Source: Bacteroides ndongoniae (GTDB lineage Bacteria > Bacteroidota > Bacteroidia > Bacteroidales > Bacteroidaceae). Taken from it: DNA of 64,000 bases. The notes beneath the pieces were generated by a model, which saw nothing but the letters and a program-made list of their open reading frames with translations, did not search any database and was not told the DNA's origin. The stretch covers positions 532,944 through 596,943 of the forward strand of contig NZ_FNVV01000013.1 in assembly GCF_900108345.1 (NCBI RefSeq), in the 5' to 3' direction. The position numbers were made by a program, and so were the translations under genes. Shown here one piece after another: positions 52,210 to 64,000 of this stretch (the stretch's first letter is position 1; each line of letters opens with the position of its first letter).

Positions 52210-52217
52210 CAAAGATA
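52210..52217 (-). promoter_or_regulatory. -7 box of the sppA operon
   Basis: The minus strand reads TATCTTTG, the best form of the consensus, 40 bp upstream of the sppA ATG. No clear -33 element. Confidence 0.6.
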
Positions 52218-52336
52218 AATAATAGGATTGATATTTGCTATATCTGTCGCCGCTTTTTTCGTTTTGTCACAATGAGTTTCCGGTTTTTAACTGATGCTTT
52301 TTGAGTAAAGTCTTTATTTCTTTCGATGGATAGCTC

Positions 52337-52455
52337 TCCTTTCCTCCGCTTTGAGGTTTTCTTTTCCCTTCCTTGTCCTTCCCTTTTGCCCATTTAGTCC
52401 CTATCTTTCCCCCTTTTTCCCTTTTTATCCCTTTTCTGCCTTTTTTCTCCTTTCG
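52337..52455. other. Pyrimidine-rich tract upstream of the rRNA operon
   Basis: About 120 bp that on the plus strand is almost all C and T. The minus strand gives a 65-codon Lys/Gly-rich frame (52267-52464) that I judge to be chance. Cutting it every 22 bases gives partly similar lines, but low complexity makes this unreliable. The rest of 52171-52590 holds nothing I can name. Confidence 0.5.
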
Positions 52456-52593
52456 CGCGCACATGTGAATATATAATGTGTCCCCTTTCTCTTTCCCTAC
52501 GATACCTTCTATAAAAACATGTTCTACAACATATCTCTAAATCAGCTATTTAGCAAAAACTTCATCAAAAAGTTGAAAAAAGTGCTAGATATA

Positions 52594-52625
52594 TTTGGAG
52601 CATAATTAAAAACCCACTACTTTTG
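52594..52625 (+). promoter_or_regulatory. rRNA operon promoter P1
   Basis: TTTG (52594-52597), a 20-bp spacer, and TACTTTTG (52618-52625), with A-tracts upstream that resemble an UP element. The initial transcript reads CACCCGCTTTC, nearly the same as at P2. Confidence 0.8.
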
Positions 52626-52812
52626 CACCCGCTTTCGAGAACGAGAGCAGCGACGAAATGACATTCTGAGATACGCGGAACAAACGATTCGCAGTTTTAG
52701 ATCTTTTTCTGCTTACATTCTGTAAGGAAAGTAAGCCAGGCGGTAATCTTTGTCAAGCAGCGCTTCACAAAGAACCCCTGAAAAGGAAAAATGAAAAAAA
52801 ACTTCGAGAAAA

Positions 52813-52845
52813 TTTGGAAGATATGAAATAAAGTTCTTATCTTTG
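52813..52845 (+). promoter_or_regulatory. rRNA operon promoter P2
   Basis: TTTG (52813-52816), a 21-bp spacer, and TATCTTTG (52838-52845), a perfect consensus, with A-rich DNA upstream. The downstream CATCCGCTTTC repeats the P1 start region. Confidence 0.85.
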
Positions 52846-53093
52846 CATCCGCTTTCCGAAAGAAAAGCCTTCGTCAAGAAGAAGCGATCTATGAAGAGAT
52901 TACATAAACAATACGTAGTACAAGAGCGGAGAAATGAAGATTGCAAAGTCTGATTTCTCCGGGTAAAGAAGAACCGTCAATGCTCTTTCCTTATATATAT
53001 AAAGAAAGAGAAAAATTGAGAACTTCGGTAAATCAATCGGTCGTCCTGAACAGAGCAAATGCCGACAGGTAACTGTCGCAAAAGATATTCTTA

Positions 53094-54623
<1,530 letters not shown>

Positions 54624-54746
54624 GGAGTGACGTCCGAAATGATGAAGTTCGGATGGTTCTCTTACCGGTCTCTTGTACCTGCGTGATTGTTTTACGATAT
54701 TGCGAGAAAAGTAGAAGCCGAGCCGAAAGGCGAGGGTTAGACTGAC

Positions 54747-54820
54747 AGTCCTATAGCTCAGTTGGTTAGAGCGCTACACTGATAATGTAGAGGTCGGCAG
54801 TTCAACTCTGCCTGGGACTA
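54747..54820 (+). tRNA. tRNA-Ile (GAT)
   Basis: A 74-nt cloverleaf in the 16S-23S spacer. Acceptor AGTCCTA / TGGGACT, anticodon loop CTGATAA. The 3' CCA is not encoded (CCT follows). Confidence 0.96.
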
Positions 54821-54832
54821 CCTGAAGATTCT

Positions 54833-54906
54833 GGGGGATTAGCTCAGCTGGCTAGAGCACCTGCTTTGCAAGCAGGGGGTCAACGGTTCGAATCCGTTAT
54901 TCTCCA
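54833..54906 (+). tRNA. tRNA-Ala (TGC)
   Basis: A 74-nt cloverleaf 12 bp after tRNA-Ile. Acceptor GGGGGAT / ATTCTCC, anticodon loop CTTTGCA. CCA is not encoded. The Ile-Ala pair is the standard content of this spacer. Confidence 0.96.
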
Positions 54907-55045
54907 CTTATGTGATGGGATGCCTGAATTTTGATTCTTCATTCATAATTCTTCATTCTTCATTCACGACGATCTATGACATGATGTACAAAATGAAAGT
55001 AAAAGTTGAAAGCTGAAAGTATATATCGACTGCTGTGTCGATAAG

Positions 55046-57926
<2,881 letters not shown>

Positions 57927-58006
57927 AGGTCTTGAATAGTAACAGCATAGTCGTTATATACGTTCAGAATTGAAAGTTTTACTTTCAGACATCATGTCGA
58001 CCTTAT

Positions 58007-58116
<110 letters not shown>

Positions 58117-58123
58117 TTAGTAG

Positions 58124-58157
58124 AAGCCCCTTCGGAGAGTTCCGGAGGGGCTTTTTT
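58124..58157 (+). terminator. rRNA operon terminator
   Basis: AAGCCCCTTCGGA pairs with TCCGGAGGGGCTT around a 3-4 nt loop, followed by TTTTTT. Confidence 0.9.
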
Positions 58158-58282
58158 GTTTTCCCTCCGCATGCACGCAGGAACTCTCCTTTTCTTTCAG
58201 GTACGGATGCCACGGAAAGACACGGGGAAGGCCGCGCCTGAAAACAATATATACCGCATGTCTTTCTTTTGAATTGTGCTTT

Positions 58283-58397
58283 CCAAATACGCTAACTGTG
58301 CCGTTCCAGTGCACTGCCTGCTGCACTGTTAGTGCACCAACTGTTGCACTGCGAGTGCACTGACTACTGCACTGTGAGTGCAATAACTGGTGCACTC
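58283..58397. repeat. Degenerate 23-bp tandem repeat array (five units)
   Basis: Units of exactly 23 bp start at 58306, 58329, 58352 and 58375, with a decayed unit at 58283 and a trace after 58397. Each unit carries AGTGCA near its start and TGCACT near its end, for example CAGTGCACTG, a 10-bp perfect palindrome. It lies in the gene-free stretch 58158-58606 between the rRNA terminator and the Cys-rich lipoprotein gene; nothing else is recognisable there. Confidence 0.8.
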
Positions 58398-58606
58398 GCT
58401 GAGGATAACTGGGGAGTTTTAGAAGGACAGTAGGAAAGTGCATAAAATCCATATAGATGTACGCCAAGATATGATAAGTTTGTCGAATCTTGATGAGAAA
58501 GCTGTTTAAACTTAGGGTTATGATAGATGCTTTTTGTTGCACTGTGCTTTTTTATTGTATTTGCGGAGTATATAAGCATATTATTAATTAAAAAAAGATT
58601 CGATTT

Positions 58607-58864
58607 ATGAAGACTAAATTATTTTTGGCTGCTGTATTGGTGTTTTCGTTAACCATTATATCTTGTGGAAATAAGAAAAATGCTGCAACAGTTTCTGATA
58701 CAACAGAACAAGTATGCGACTCCGCTTGCTGTAAAACTGCTAATGAGGCTTGTTGTGCAGGTGATAGTGTATGCAGTGGAACTTGCGATAATAAATGTTC
58801 GGGCAACTGTGAGAAAGCAGAATGCCCTAAAAAGAATTGTGATAGTAACTGTGCCAACAAATAA
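58607..58864 (+). CDS. Small Cys-rich lipoprotein
   Basis: An 85-residue protein with a lipoprotein signal ending IISC (Cys20). The mature part is only 66 residues but has 12 further Cys, spaced in CC and CxxxC patterns (CDSACC, ACCAGDSVC, GTCDNKC, GNCEKAEC). It has many Lys, Asn and Asp and almost no hydrophobic residues. It could bind metal or be disulfide-linked at the cell surface. I recognise no named family. It is a single gene with its own terminator. Confidence 0.8.
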   Translation: MKTKLFLAAVLVFSLTIISCGNKKNAATVSDTTEQVCDSACCKTANEACCAGDSVCSGTCDNKCSGNCEKAECPKKNCDSNCANK

Positions 58865-58889
58865 TTGTAGGTATAGTATATAATATAAG

Positions 58890-58921
58890 AAGGCGCATCT
58901 TTTATATAGATGTGCCTTTTT
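58890..58921 (+). terminator. Terminator of the Cys-rich lipoprotein gene
   Basis: An 11-bp stem AAGGCGCATCT / AGATGTGCCTT (one G-T pair) with a 7-nt loop and a T5 tail. Confidence 0.85.
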
Positions 58922-58994
58922 GTATTATATTACTAGAATTTATTGCCAACAGGTTATAAAATGTCGTTTTTTAATTGAAAAAGTAACAAATTTG

Positions 58995-59025
58995 TTTGCT
59001 TGCTACGAAATATTCTATACCTTTG
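58995..59025 (+). promoter_or_regulatory. Promoter of the leucine operon
   Basis: TTTG (58995-58998), a 19-bp spacer, and TACCTTTG (59018-59025). The start near 59032 leaves about 17 nt before the leader ATG. Confidence 0.8.
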
Positions 59026-59048
59026 CAACGTTTAAAAGATAGAAGAAA

Positions 59049-59132
59049 ATGATTCAGAACTTTACATATATTCTGCTGTGTGGTATTATTATTCTGCTAG
59101 GAAGATGTAGCGGAAGTGAGTGTCGTGCGTGA
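59049..59132 (+). CDS. leuL: Ile/Leu-rich leader peptide of the leu operon
   Basis: A 27-codon ORF, ATG to TGA. Its middle is ILLCGIIILLG, so nine of eleven codons (59070-59102) are Ile or Leu. It lies between the leu promoter and the attenuator. The codons after the Ile/Leu run overlap the antiterminator strand (59112-59120), so ribosome stalling decides the RNA fold. It is too short for normal gene calling but has the full logic of a regulatory leader. Confidence 0.85.
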   Translation: MIQNFTYILLCGIIILLGRCSGSECRA

Positions 59133-59193
59133 ATATATGTAAGTTGAAGATATATAAAGCCTTTCTCACTTCCTTGTGTGAAAGGCTTTTTTT
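59112..59193 (+). promoter_or_regulatory. Transcription attenuator of the leu operon
   Basis: Terminator: AAAGCCTTTC (59156-59165) pairs with GAAAGGCTTT, plus CAC/GTG, followed by T7. Antiterminator: GGAAGTGAG (59112-59120) is the exact complement of CTCACTTCC (59165-59173), which covers the terminator's 5' arm end and loop. A ribosome stalled at the Ile/Leu codons leaves 59112-59120 free, so the operon is read. A ribosome reaching the TGA at 59130 covers it, so the terminator forms. Confidence 0.85.
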
Positions 59194-59224
59194 ATGTACA
59201 TAACTTATAAATACAATAAACAAG

Positions 59225-60724
59225 ATGAGTGACAGATTATTTATTTTCGACACGACGCTCCGCGATGGTGAGCAGGTTCCGGGATGCCAGTTGAACACGG
59301 TGGAAAAGATTCAGGTAGCAAAGCAACTGGAATTGTTGGGAGTTGACGTGATTGAGGCCGGTTTCCCTATTTCAAGTCCGGGAGACTTTAATTCGGTGAT
59401 TGAGATTTCAAAAGCTGTGACATGGCCTACTATTTGCGCATTGACACGTGCTGTACAGAAAGATATTGATGTAGCTGCCGAAGCTTTGAAATATGCCAAG
59501 CGCAAACGTATCCATACTGGTATCGGAACTTCAGATTCGCATATCAAATACAAATTCAATTCCAATCGTGAAGAGATAATCGAGCGGGCAGTAGCAGCAG
59601 TGAAATATGCGCGCCGTTTTGTAGACGATGTGGAATTTTATGCAGAGGATGCCGGTCGTACGGAAAATGAATATCTGGCTCGTGTTATTGAAGCGGTTAT
59701 CAAAGCTGGAGCTACGGTAGTGAATATTCCTGATACAACAGGATATTGCCTGCCATCGGAGTATGGGGCAAAGATAAAGTACCTGATGGAGCATGTGGAC
59801 GGTATTCACAATGCTATTATATCGACTCATTGTCATAACGACCTCGGAATGGCTACTGCTAATACCATGGCTGGCGTGCTGAACGGTGCCCGTCAGGTGG
59901 AGGTTACTATCAACGGTATTGGCGAACGTGCCGGAAACACGTCGCTCGAAGAAGTAGCCATGATTATCAAGTGCCATAAAGACATAGATATTGAGACGAA
60001 CATCAATACTCAAAAAATATATCCGACAAGCCGTATGGTTTCCAGCCTGATGAACATGCCCGTGCAGCCTAACAAGGCTATTGTAGGTAGGAATGCTTTT
60101 GCGCATTCTTCGGGTATTCATCAGGACGGCGTGCTGAAGAATGTACAGACTTATGAAATCATCGATCCGCACGACGTCGGCATTGATGATAACTCTATTG
60201 TCCTGACAGCCCGTAGCGGACGTGCTGCATTAAAGAACCGTCTGGAAGTACTGGGAGTAAAACTCGATCAGGAAAAGTTGGATAAGGTTTATGAGGACTT
60301 CCTGAAGCTGGCCGATAAGAAAAAGGACATCAACGATGATGATATTCTGGTACTTGCCGGTGCTGACCGTTCGCACAATCACCGTATCAAACTGGAGTAT
60401 CTGCAAGTGACCAGTGGTGTCGGTGTACGTTCGGTAGCCAGCCTTGGCCTGAACATTTCGGGCGAGAAGTTTGAAGCTGCGGCCAGTGGAAACGGTCCGG
60501 TAGATGCTGCCATTAAGGCGTTGAAGAAGATTATAGACCGCCAGATGACATTGAAGGAATTCACAATTCAGGCCATCAGTAAGGGCAGCGATGATATGGG
60601 TAAGGTTCACATGCAGGTAGAATATGATAACCGTGTTTATTACGGTTTCGGTGCCAATACCGATATCATTGCAGCATCTGTCGAGGCCTACATCGACTGT
60701 ATCAATAAATTCAAGTTGGATTGA
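59225..60724 (+). CDS. leuA: 2-Isopropylmalate synthase
   Basis: First committed step of leucine synthesis: acetyl-CoA and 2-oxoisovalerate give 2-isopropylmalate. It has 499 residues. The TIM-barrel starts [16 protein letters not shown] (about 7-22), with metal-binding [14 protein letters not shown] (about 200) and [13 protein letters not shown]. The C-terminal LeuA dimer/regulatory domain (about 360-499) is present, so leucine feedback is likely. It is the first structural gene after the attenuator. Confidence 0.96.
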   Translation: MSDRLFIFDTTLRDGEQVPGCQLNTVEKIQVAKQLELLGVDVIEAGFPISSPGDFNSVIEISKAVTWPTICALTRAVQKDIDVAAEALKYAKRKRIHTGIGTSDSHIKYKFNSNREEIIERAVAAVKYARRFVDDVEFYAEDAGRTENEYLARVIEAVIKAGATVVNIPDTTGYCLPSEYGAKIKYLMEHVDGIHNAIISTHCHNDLGMATANTMAGVLNGARQVEVTINGIGERAGNTSLEEVAMIIKCHKDIDIETNINTQKIYPTSRMVSSLMNMPVQPNKAIVGRNAFAHSSGIHQDGVLKNVQTYEIIDPHDVGIDDNSIVLTARSGRAALKNRLEVLGVKLDQEKLDKVYEDFLKLADKKKDINDDDILVLAGADRSHNHRIKLEYLQVTSGVGVRSVASLGLNISGEKFEAAASGNGPVDAAIKALKKIIDRQMTLKEFTIQAISKGSDDMGKVHMQVEYDNRVYYGFGANTDIIAASVEAYIDCINKFKLD

Positions 60725-60791
60725 TCTATACCTTATATATTATATAACTTTCTCTTAAGCAATTGATTTGTATAAATAACTGTTTTAGAAA

Positions 60792-62186
60792 ATGAATACA
60801 CTGTTTGATAAAATCTGGGACGCCCACGTGGTACAGAAAGTGGAGGACGGCCCTACACAACTCTATATTGACCGCCTTTATTGCCACGAAGTGACCAGTC
60901 CGCAGGCTTTCGAAGGGCTGCGTGCACGCGGACTCCGCTGTTTCCGCCCTGAGAAGATATTCTGTATGCCCGATCATAATACTCCGACACACGACCAGGA
61001 CAAGCCTATCGAAGATCCTGTTTCGCGTACACAAGTCGATACTTTGGCCCGTAATGCCGAAGAATTCGGACTGACACATTTTGGCATGATGAATCCTAAG
61101 AATGGTATTATTCACGTAGTAGGTCCCGAACGTGGTCTGACCTTACCGGGCATGACGATTGTATGTGGCGACTCGCATACTTCGACTCACGGAGCAATGG
61201 GTGCGGTAGCTTTTGGTATCGGTACCAGTGAAGTCGAGATGGTTATGGCTTCACAGTGCATTCTTCAGACTCGTCCGAAGACAATGCGCATTACTGTAGA
61301 CGGACAATTGGGCAAGGGTGTGACAGCCAAAGATCTGGCCCTCTACATGATGTCGAAGATGACGACCAGCGGAGCTACGGGCTATTTTGTAGAATATGCC
61401 GGTGAGGCCGTACGCAGTCTGACAATGGAAGGCCGACTGACGCTGTGCAACCTTTCGATCGAGATGGGTGCACGTGGTGGTATGGTAGCCCCCGATGAAG
61501 TGACATTTGCCTATATAAAAGGTAGAGAATATGCACCGAAAGGCGAAGCATGGGATAAGGCTGTAGCTTATTGGAAAACATTGAAGAGTGACGACAATGC
61601 CGTATTCGACAAAGAAGTACGTTTCGATGCAGCCGACATTGAACCTATGATTACTTACGGAACCAATCCCGGTATGGGAATGGGCATTACACAGCACATT
61701 CCTACTACAGAAGGTATGGGCGAGGCTGCTCAGGCATCGTTCAGAAAGTCGCTCGACTATATGGGTTTCCAGCCGGGCGAACAGTTGCTGGGCAAACAGA
61801 TTGATTATGTATTCTTAGGAGCATGTACCAATGGCCGCATCGAGGACTTCCGTGCTTTTGCCTCCATCGTAAAGGGACGGAAAAAGGCTTCGCACGTAGT
61901 AGCGTGGCTGGTGCCCGGTTCGTGGATGGTCGATGCACAGATACGCGAAGAAGGTTTGGACAAAGTACTTGCCGAGGCCGGTTTCGAGATCCGTCAGCCC
62001 GGTTGTTCGGCTTGTCTGGCAATGAACGATGATAAAGTGCCCGCAGGTAAGTATGCAGTATCTACTTCGAATCGTAACTTTGAAGGACGTCAGGGACCCG
62101 GTTCACGCACGTTGCTGGCCAGTCCGCTGACTGCTGCCGCTGCTGCTGTGACGGGTGTGATAACCGATCCGCGAGAACTTTTATAA
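60792..62186 (+). CDS. leuC: 3-Isopropylmalate dehydratase large subunit
   Basis: Iron-sulfur isomerase that converts 2- to 3-isopropylmalate together with LeuD. It has 464 residues with [20 protein letters not shown] and the cluster Cys in [15 protein letters not shown] and GCSACLAMN, as in the aconitase superfamily. It is cotranscribed with leuA (67 bp gap). A 130-bp AT-rich segment with a 21-bp inverted repeat separates it from leuD. Confidence 0.96.
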   Translation: MNTLFDKIWDAHVVQKVEDGPTQLYIDRLYCHEVTSPQAFEGLRARGLRCFRPEKIFCMPDHNTPTHDQDKPIEDPVSRTQVDTLARNAEEFGLTHFGMMNPKNGIIHVVGPERGLTLPGMTIVCGDSHTSTHGAMGAVAFGIGTSEVEMVMASQCILQTRPKTMRITVDGQLGKGVTAKDLALYMMSKMTTSGATGYFVEYAGEAVRSLTMEGRLTLCNLSIEMGARGGMVAPDEVTFAYIKGREYAPKGEAWDKAVAYWKTLKSDDNAVFDKEVRFDAADIEPMITYGTNPGMGMGITQHIPTTEGMGEAAQASFRKSLDYMGFQPGEQLLGKQIDYVFLGACTNGRIEDFRAFASIVKGRKKASHVVAWLVPGSWMVDAQIREEGLDKVLAEAGFEIRQPGCSACLAMNDDKVPAGKYAVSTSNRNFEGRQGPGSRTLLASPLTAAAAAVTGVITDPRELL

Positions 62187-62191
62187 ATGAA

Positions 62192-62310
62192 GAATGAAGA
62201 ATTAAGAATGAAGAATTTCCTCTGTGTGCAGCATATAGCGGATGTTTGTTCTTTGTTCTTGGTTCTTCATTCCTGAAAATTCTTAATTATTCATTCTTAA
62301 TTCTTCATTC
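62192..62310. repeat. 21-bp perfect inverted repeat between leuC and leuD
   Basis: Bases 62192-62212 are the exact complement of 62290-62310 with 77 bp between. Both are made of GAATGAAGAATTAAG-type low-complexity DNA also seen near 54935-54965. The right arm ends 6 bp before the leuD ATG, so the hairpin could hide its initiation region or stabilise the leuC part of the mRNA. Confidence 0.75.
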
Positions 62311-62316
62311 ATCAAG

Positions 62317-62916
62317 ATGAAACAGAAATTCAACATCATAACTTCTACCTGCGTACCTCTTCCATTGGAGAACGTAGATACAGACCAGATTATTCCTGCC
62401 CGTTTTCTTAAAGCCACTACCCGCGAGGAAAAGTTCTTTGGCGACAACCTTTTCCGTGACTGGCGTTACAATGCCGACGGAACTTTGAATAAGGATTTCG
62501 TGCTGAATAATCCTACTTACAGTGGTTGTATTCTTGTGGCCGGAAAGAATTTCGGTTCCGGTTCTAGTCGCGAACATGCTGCCTGGGCCATTGCCGGATA
62601 TGGTTTCCGTGTAGTCATTTCCAGTTTCTTTGCCGATATTCATAAGAATAACGAACTGAACAACTTCGTATTGCCTGTAGTAGTAAGTGAAAGCTTCTTG
62701 CAGGAACTTTTCGACAGTATTGCTGCCAATCCGAAGGCTGAAGTCGAAGTAAATCTGCCAGCCCAGACCGTAACCAACAAGGTGACAGGCCGTAGCGAAA
62801 CTTTCGAAATCAATGCTTACAAGAAGCATTGTCTGATGAACGGACTGGATGACATCGATTTCCTTGTAGAGAACAAAGGGAAGATAGAAGAGTACGAATC
62901 GAAAGTACGCGGATGA
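62317..62916 (+). CDS. leuD: 3-Isopropylmalate dehydratase small subunit
   Basis: Swivel-domain partner of LeuC. It has 199 residues starting with the family pattern TCVPLPLENVDTDQIIPARF, and GKNFGSGSSREHAAWAI is intact. It is third in the operon, before the second synthase-like gene. Confidence 0.95.
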   Translation: MKQKFNIITSTCVPLPLENVDTDQIIPARFLKATTREEKFFGDNLFRDWRYNADGTLNKDFVLNNPTYSGCILVAGKNFGSGSSREHAAWAIAGYGFRVVISSFFADIHKNNELNNFVLPVVVSESFLQELFDSIAANPKAEVEVNLPAQTVTNKVTGRSETFEINAYKKHCLMNGLDDIDFLVENKGKIEEYESKVRG

Positions 62917-62988
62917 CACTGATTTTACGAGATGACCACAGGTTGTTTATGCGTTGTGTCATCTGTATGCTATAATAACTGACAAATA

Positions 62989-64000
62989 ATGAATCATCCA
63001 AAAATAGAAATAATGGACACCACACTGCGCGATGGCGAACAGACCAGCGGTGTATCTTTCGTGCCTCATGAAAAGCTGATGATTGCTCGTCTGCTGTTGG
63101 AGGAACTGAAGGTAGACCGCGTGGAGATAGCTTCAGCCCGTGTGTCCGACGGCGAGGCCAATGCCGTACGCATGATATGCGACTGGGCAGCACGTCGGGG
63201 CTTGTTGCAGCGTGTCGAAGTGCTTGGTTTTGTGGACGGGCATGCTTCTGTGGACTGGATACATGCTACTGGTTGTCGTGTTATCAACCTGTTGTGCAAA
63301 GGCTCGATGAAACATTGCACCTACCAGTTGAAAAAGACACCCGAAGAACATATTGCCGATATTCATGCTGTAGTCGATTACGCAGAGTCGCTTGATATGG
63401 AGGTGAATGTCTATCTGGAGGATTGGAGTAATGGAATGAAAGATTCGCCCGATTATGTTTTTCAGCTGATGGATGCATTGACTGGTACGGGTATTCGCCG
63501 TTTCATGTTGCCCGATACGTTGGGTATCCTCAATCCGTTGCAAGTGATTGAATACATGCGCAAGATGAAGAAGCGTTATCCGCAGGCACACTTTGACTTT
63601 CATGCTCATAACGATTACGATTTGGCCGTTTCCAATGTTCTGGCAGCAGTGTTAAGTGGTTGTCGCGGTTTGCACACAACAATCAATGGTTTGGGCGAAC
63701 GGGCAGGAAATGCACCGCTGGCCAGTGTACAGGCCATTCTGAAAGACCACTTCAACGCCGTGACAGGTATCGATGAAAGCCGTCTGAACGAGGTTAGCCG
63801 CGTGGTAGAGTCGTACTCCGGCATTGCTATTCCTGCCAACAAACCTATTGTGGGCGAAAACGTCTTTACGCAGGTAGCGGGAGTTCATGCCGATGGTGAT
63901 AACAAACGTAATCTCTACTATAATGACCTTCTGCCCGAACGCTTTGGCCGTCGTCGTGAGTATGCTTTAGGCAAGAATTCCGGTAAGGCCAATATCCGTA
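62989..64000 (+). CDS. Second LeuA-like (citramalate/isopropylmalate synthase family) enzyme, 3' end outside the window
   Basis: At least 337 residues are visible from the ATG at 62989. It belongs to the HMGL-like acyltransferase barrel: [16 protein letters not shown] (9-24), metal His in DFHAHNDYDLAVSN and GLGERAGNAP. It diverges clearly from LeuA of the same operon (GEQTSGVS versus GEQVPGCQ). Bacteroidales leu operons commonly carry this second member, sometimes annotated as 2-isopropylmalate, homocitrate or citramalate synthase. The real substrate cannot be decided here, and whether a regulatory domain follows lies beyond the window. leuB is expected downstream. Confidence 0.9.
   Translation, partial: MNHPKIEIMDTTLRDGEQTSGVSFVPHEKLMIARLLLEELKVDRVEIASARVSDGEANAVRMICDWAARRGLLQRVEVLGFVDGHASVDWIHATGCRVINLLCKGSMKHCTYQLKKTPEEHIADIHAVVDYAESLDMEVNVYLEDWSNGMKDSPDYVFQLMDALTGTGIRRFMLPDTLGILNPLQVIEYMRKMKKRYPQAHFDFHAHNDYDLAVSNVLAAVLSGCRGLHTTINGLGERAGNAPLASVQAILKDHFNAVTGIDESRLNEVSRVVESYSGIAIPANKPIVGENVFTQVAGVHADGDNKRNLYYNDLLPERFGRRREYALGKNSGKANIR

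Noticed and set aside
52267..52464. 65-codon Lys/Gly-rich minus-strand ORF
   Set aside because: It translates a pyrimidine-rich low-complexity tract and has no start context.

Overview
This window is almost certainly chromosomal DNA of a gut Bacteroidales species (Bacteroides or Phocaeicola type). The evidence is a Bacteroides-like 16S gene, the recurring TAnnTTTG -7 promoter box, an adjacent SusC/SusD pair with a hybrid two-component sensor, a DUF4290-type gene, and Bacteroidetes-style IS66 and IS1380 elements. I cannot fix the species without a database search.

Layout. 1-1521: right part of an IS66 element. 1690-12200: housekeeping genes (NAD-type glutamate dehydrogenase, M24 peptidase, ruvA, diaminopimelate dehydrogenase), two DUF3857-like secreted proteins and an HU-like protein. 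12205-24503: a small polysaccharide-utilisation-type locus on the minus strand (hybrid sensor, SusC, SusD, beta-helix lipoprotein). A complete IS1380-family element with a 5-bp target duplication sits 14 bp upstream of the beta-helix gene and separates it from susCD. 24649-31415: minus-strand run tsaB, DUF4290, murA, rimM, M23 peptidase, dxr, rseP. 31509-33891: yicC, gmk, a small membrane protein and nadD. 34383-42773: a His-rich COG0523 GTPase, an NADP-type glutamate dehydrogenase, malic enzyme coupled to a 58-residue membrane protein, metY, an amidase and a small secreted protein. 43325-46284: a cobalamin riboswitch in front of nrdD-nrdG. 47154-52170: tRNA-Phe, then the sppA-lpxK-punA-thiL operon. 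52594-58157: a complete rRNA operon with two tandem promoters and tRNA-Ile and tRNA-Ala. 58607-64000: a Cys-rich lipoprotein, then the leucine operon leuA-leuC-leuD-leuA-like, preceded by an Ile/Leu-rich leader peptide and attenuator. leuB is not in the window and may lie beyond it.

Regulation visible in the sequence. Intrinsic terminators close most operons. The leu leader has a complete attenuator with a 9-nt antiterminator pairing. nrdDG, the B12-independent ribonucleotide reductase, sits under a B12 riboswitch. A 27-bp perfect inverted repeat lies just upstream of the susC promoter.

The least explained structure is a set of four intergenic arrays (about 12.0, 34.1, 46.3 and 58.3 kb). Each is built of degenerate, directly abutting 21-23 bp units, roughly two turns of the helix, with locus-specific sequence and much internal dyad symmetry. 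The largest has about 16 units of 22 bp. A separate imperfect long inverted repeat (49-bp arms) lies next to it. I know of no described family that these fit.
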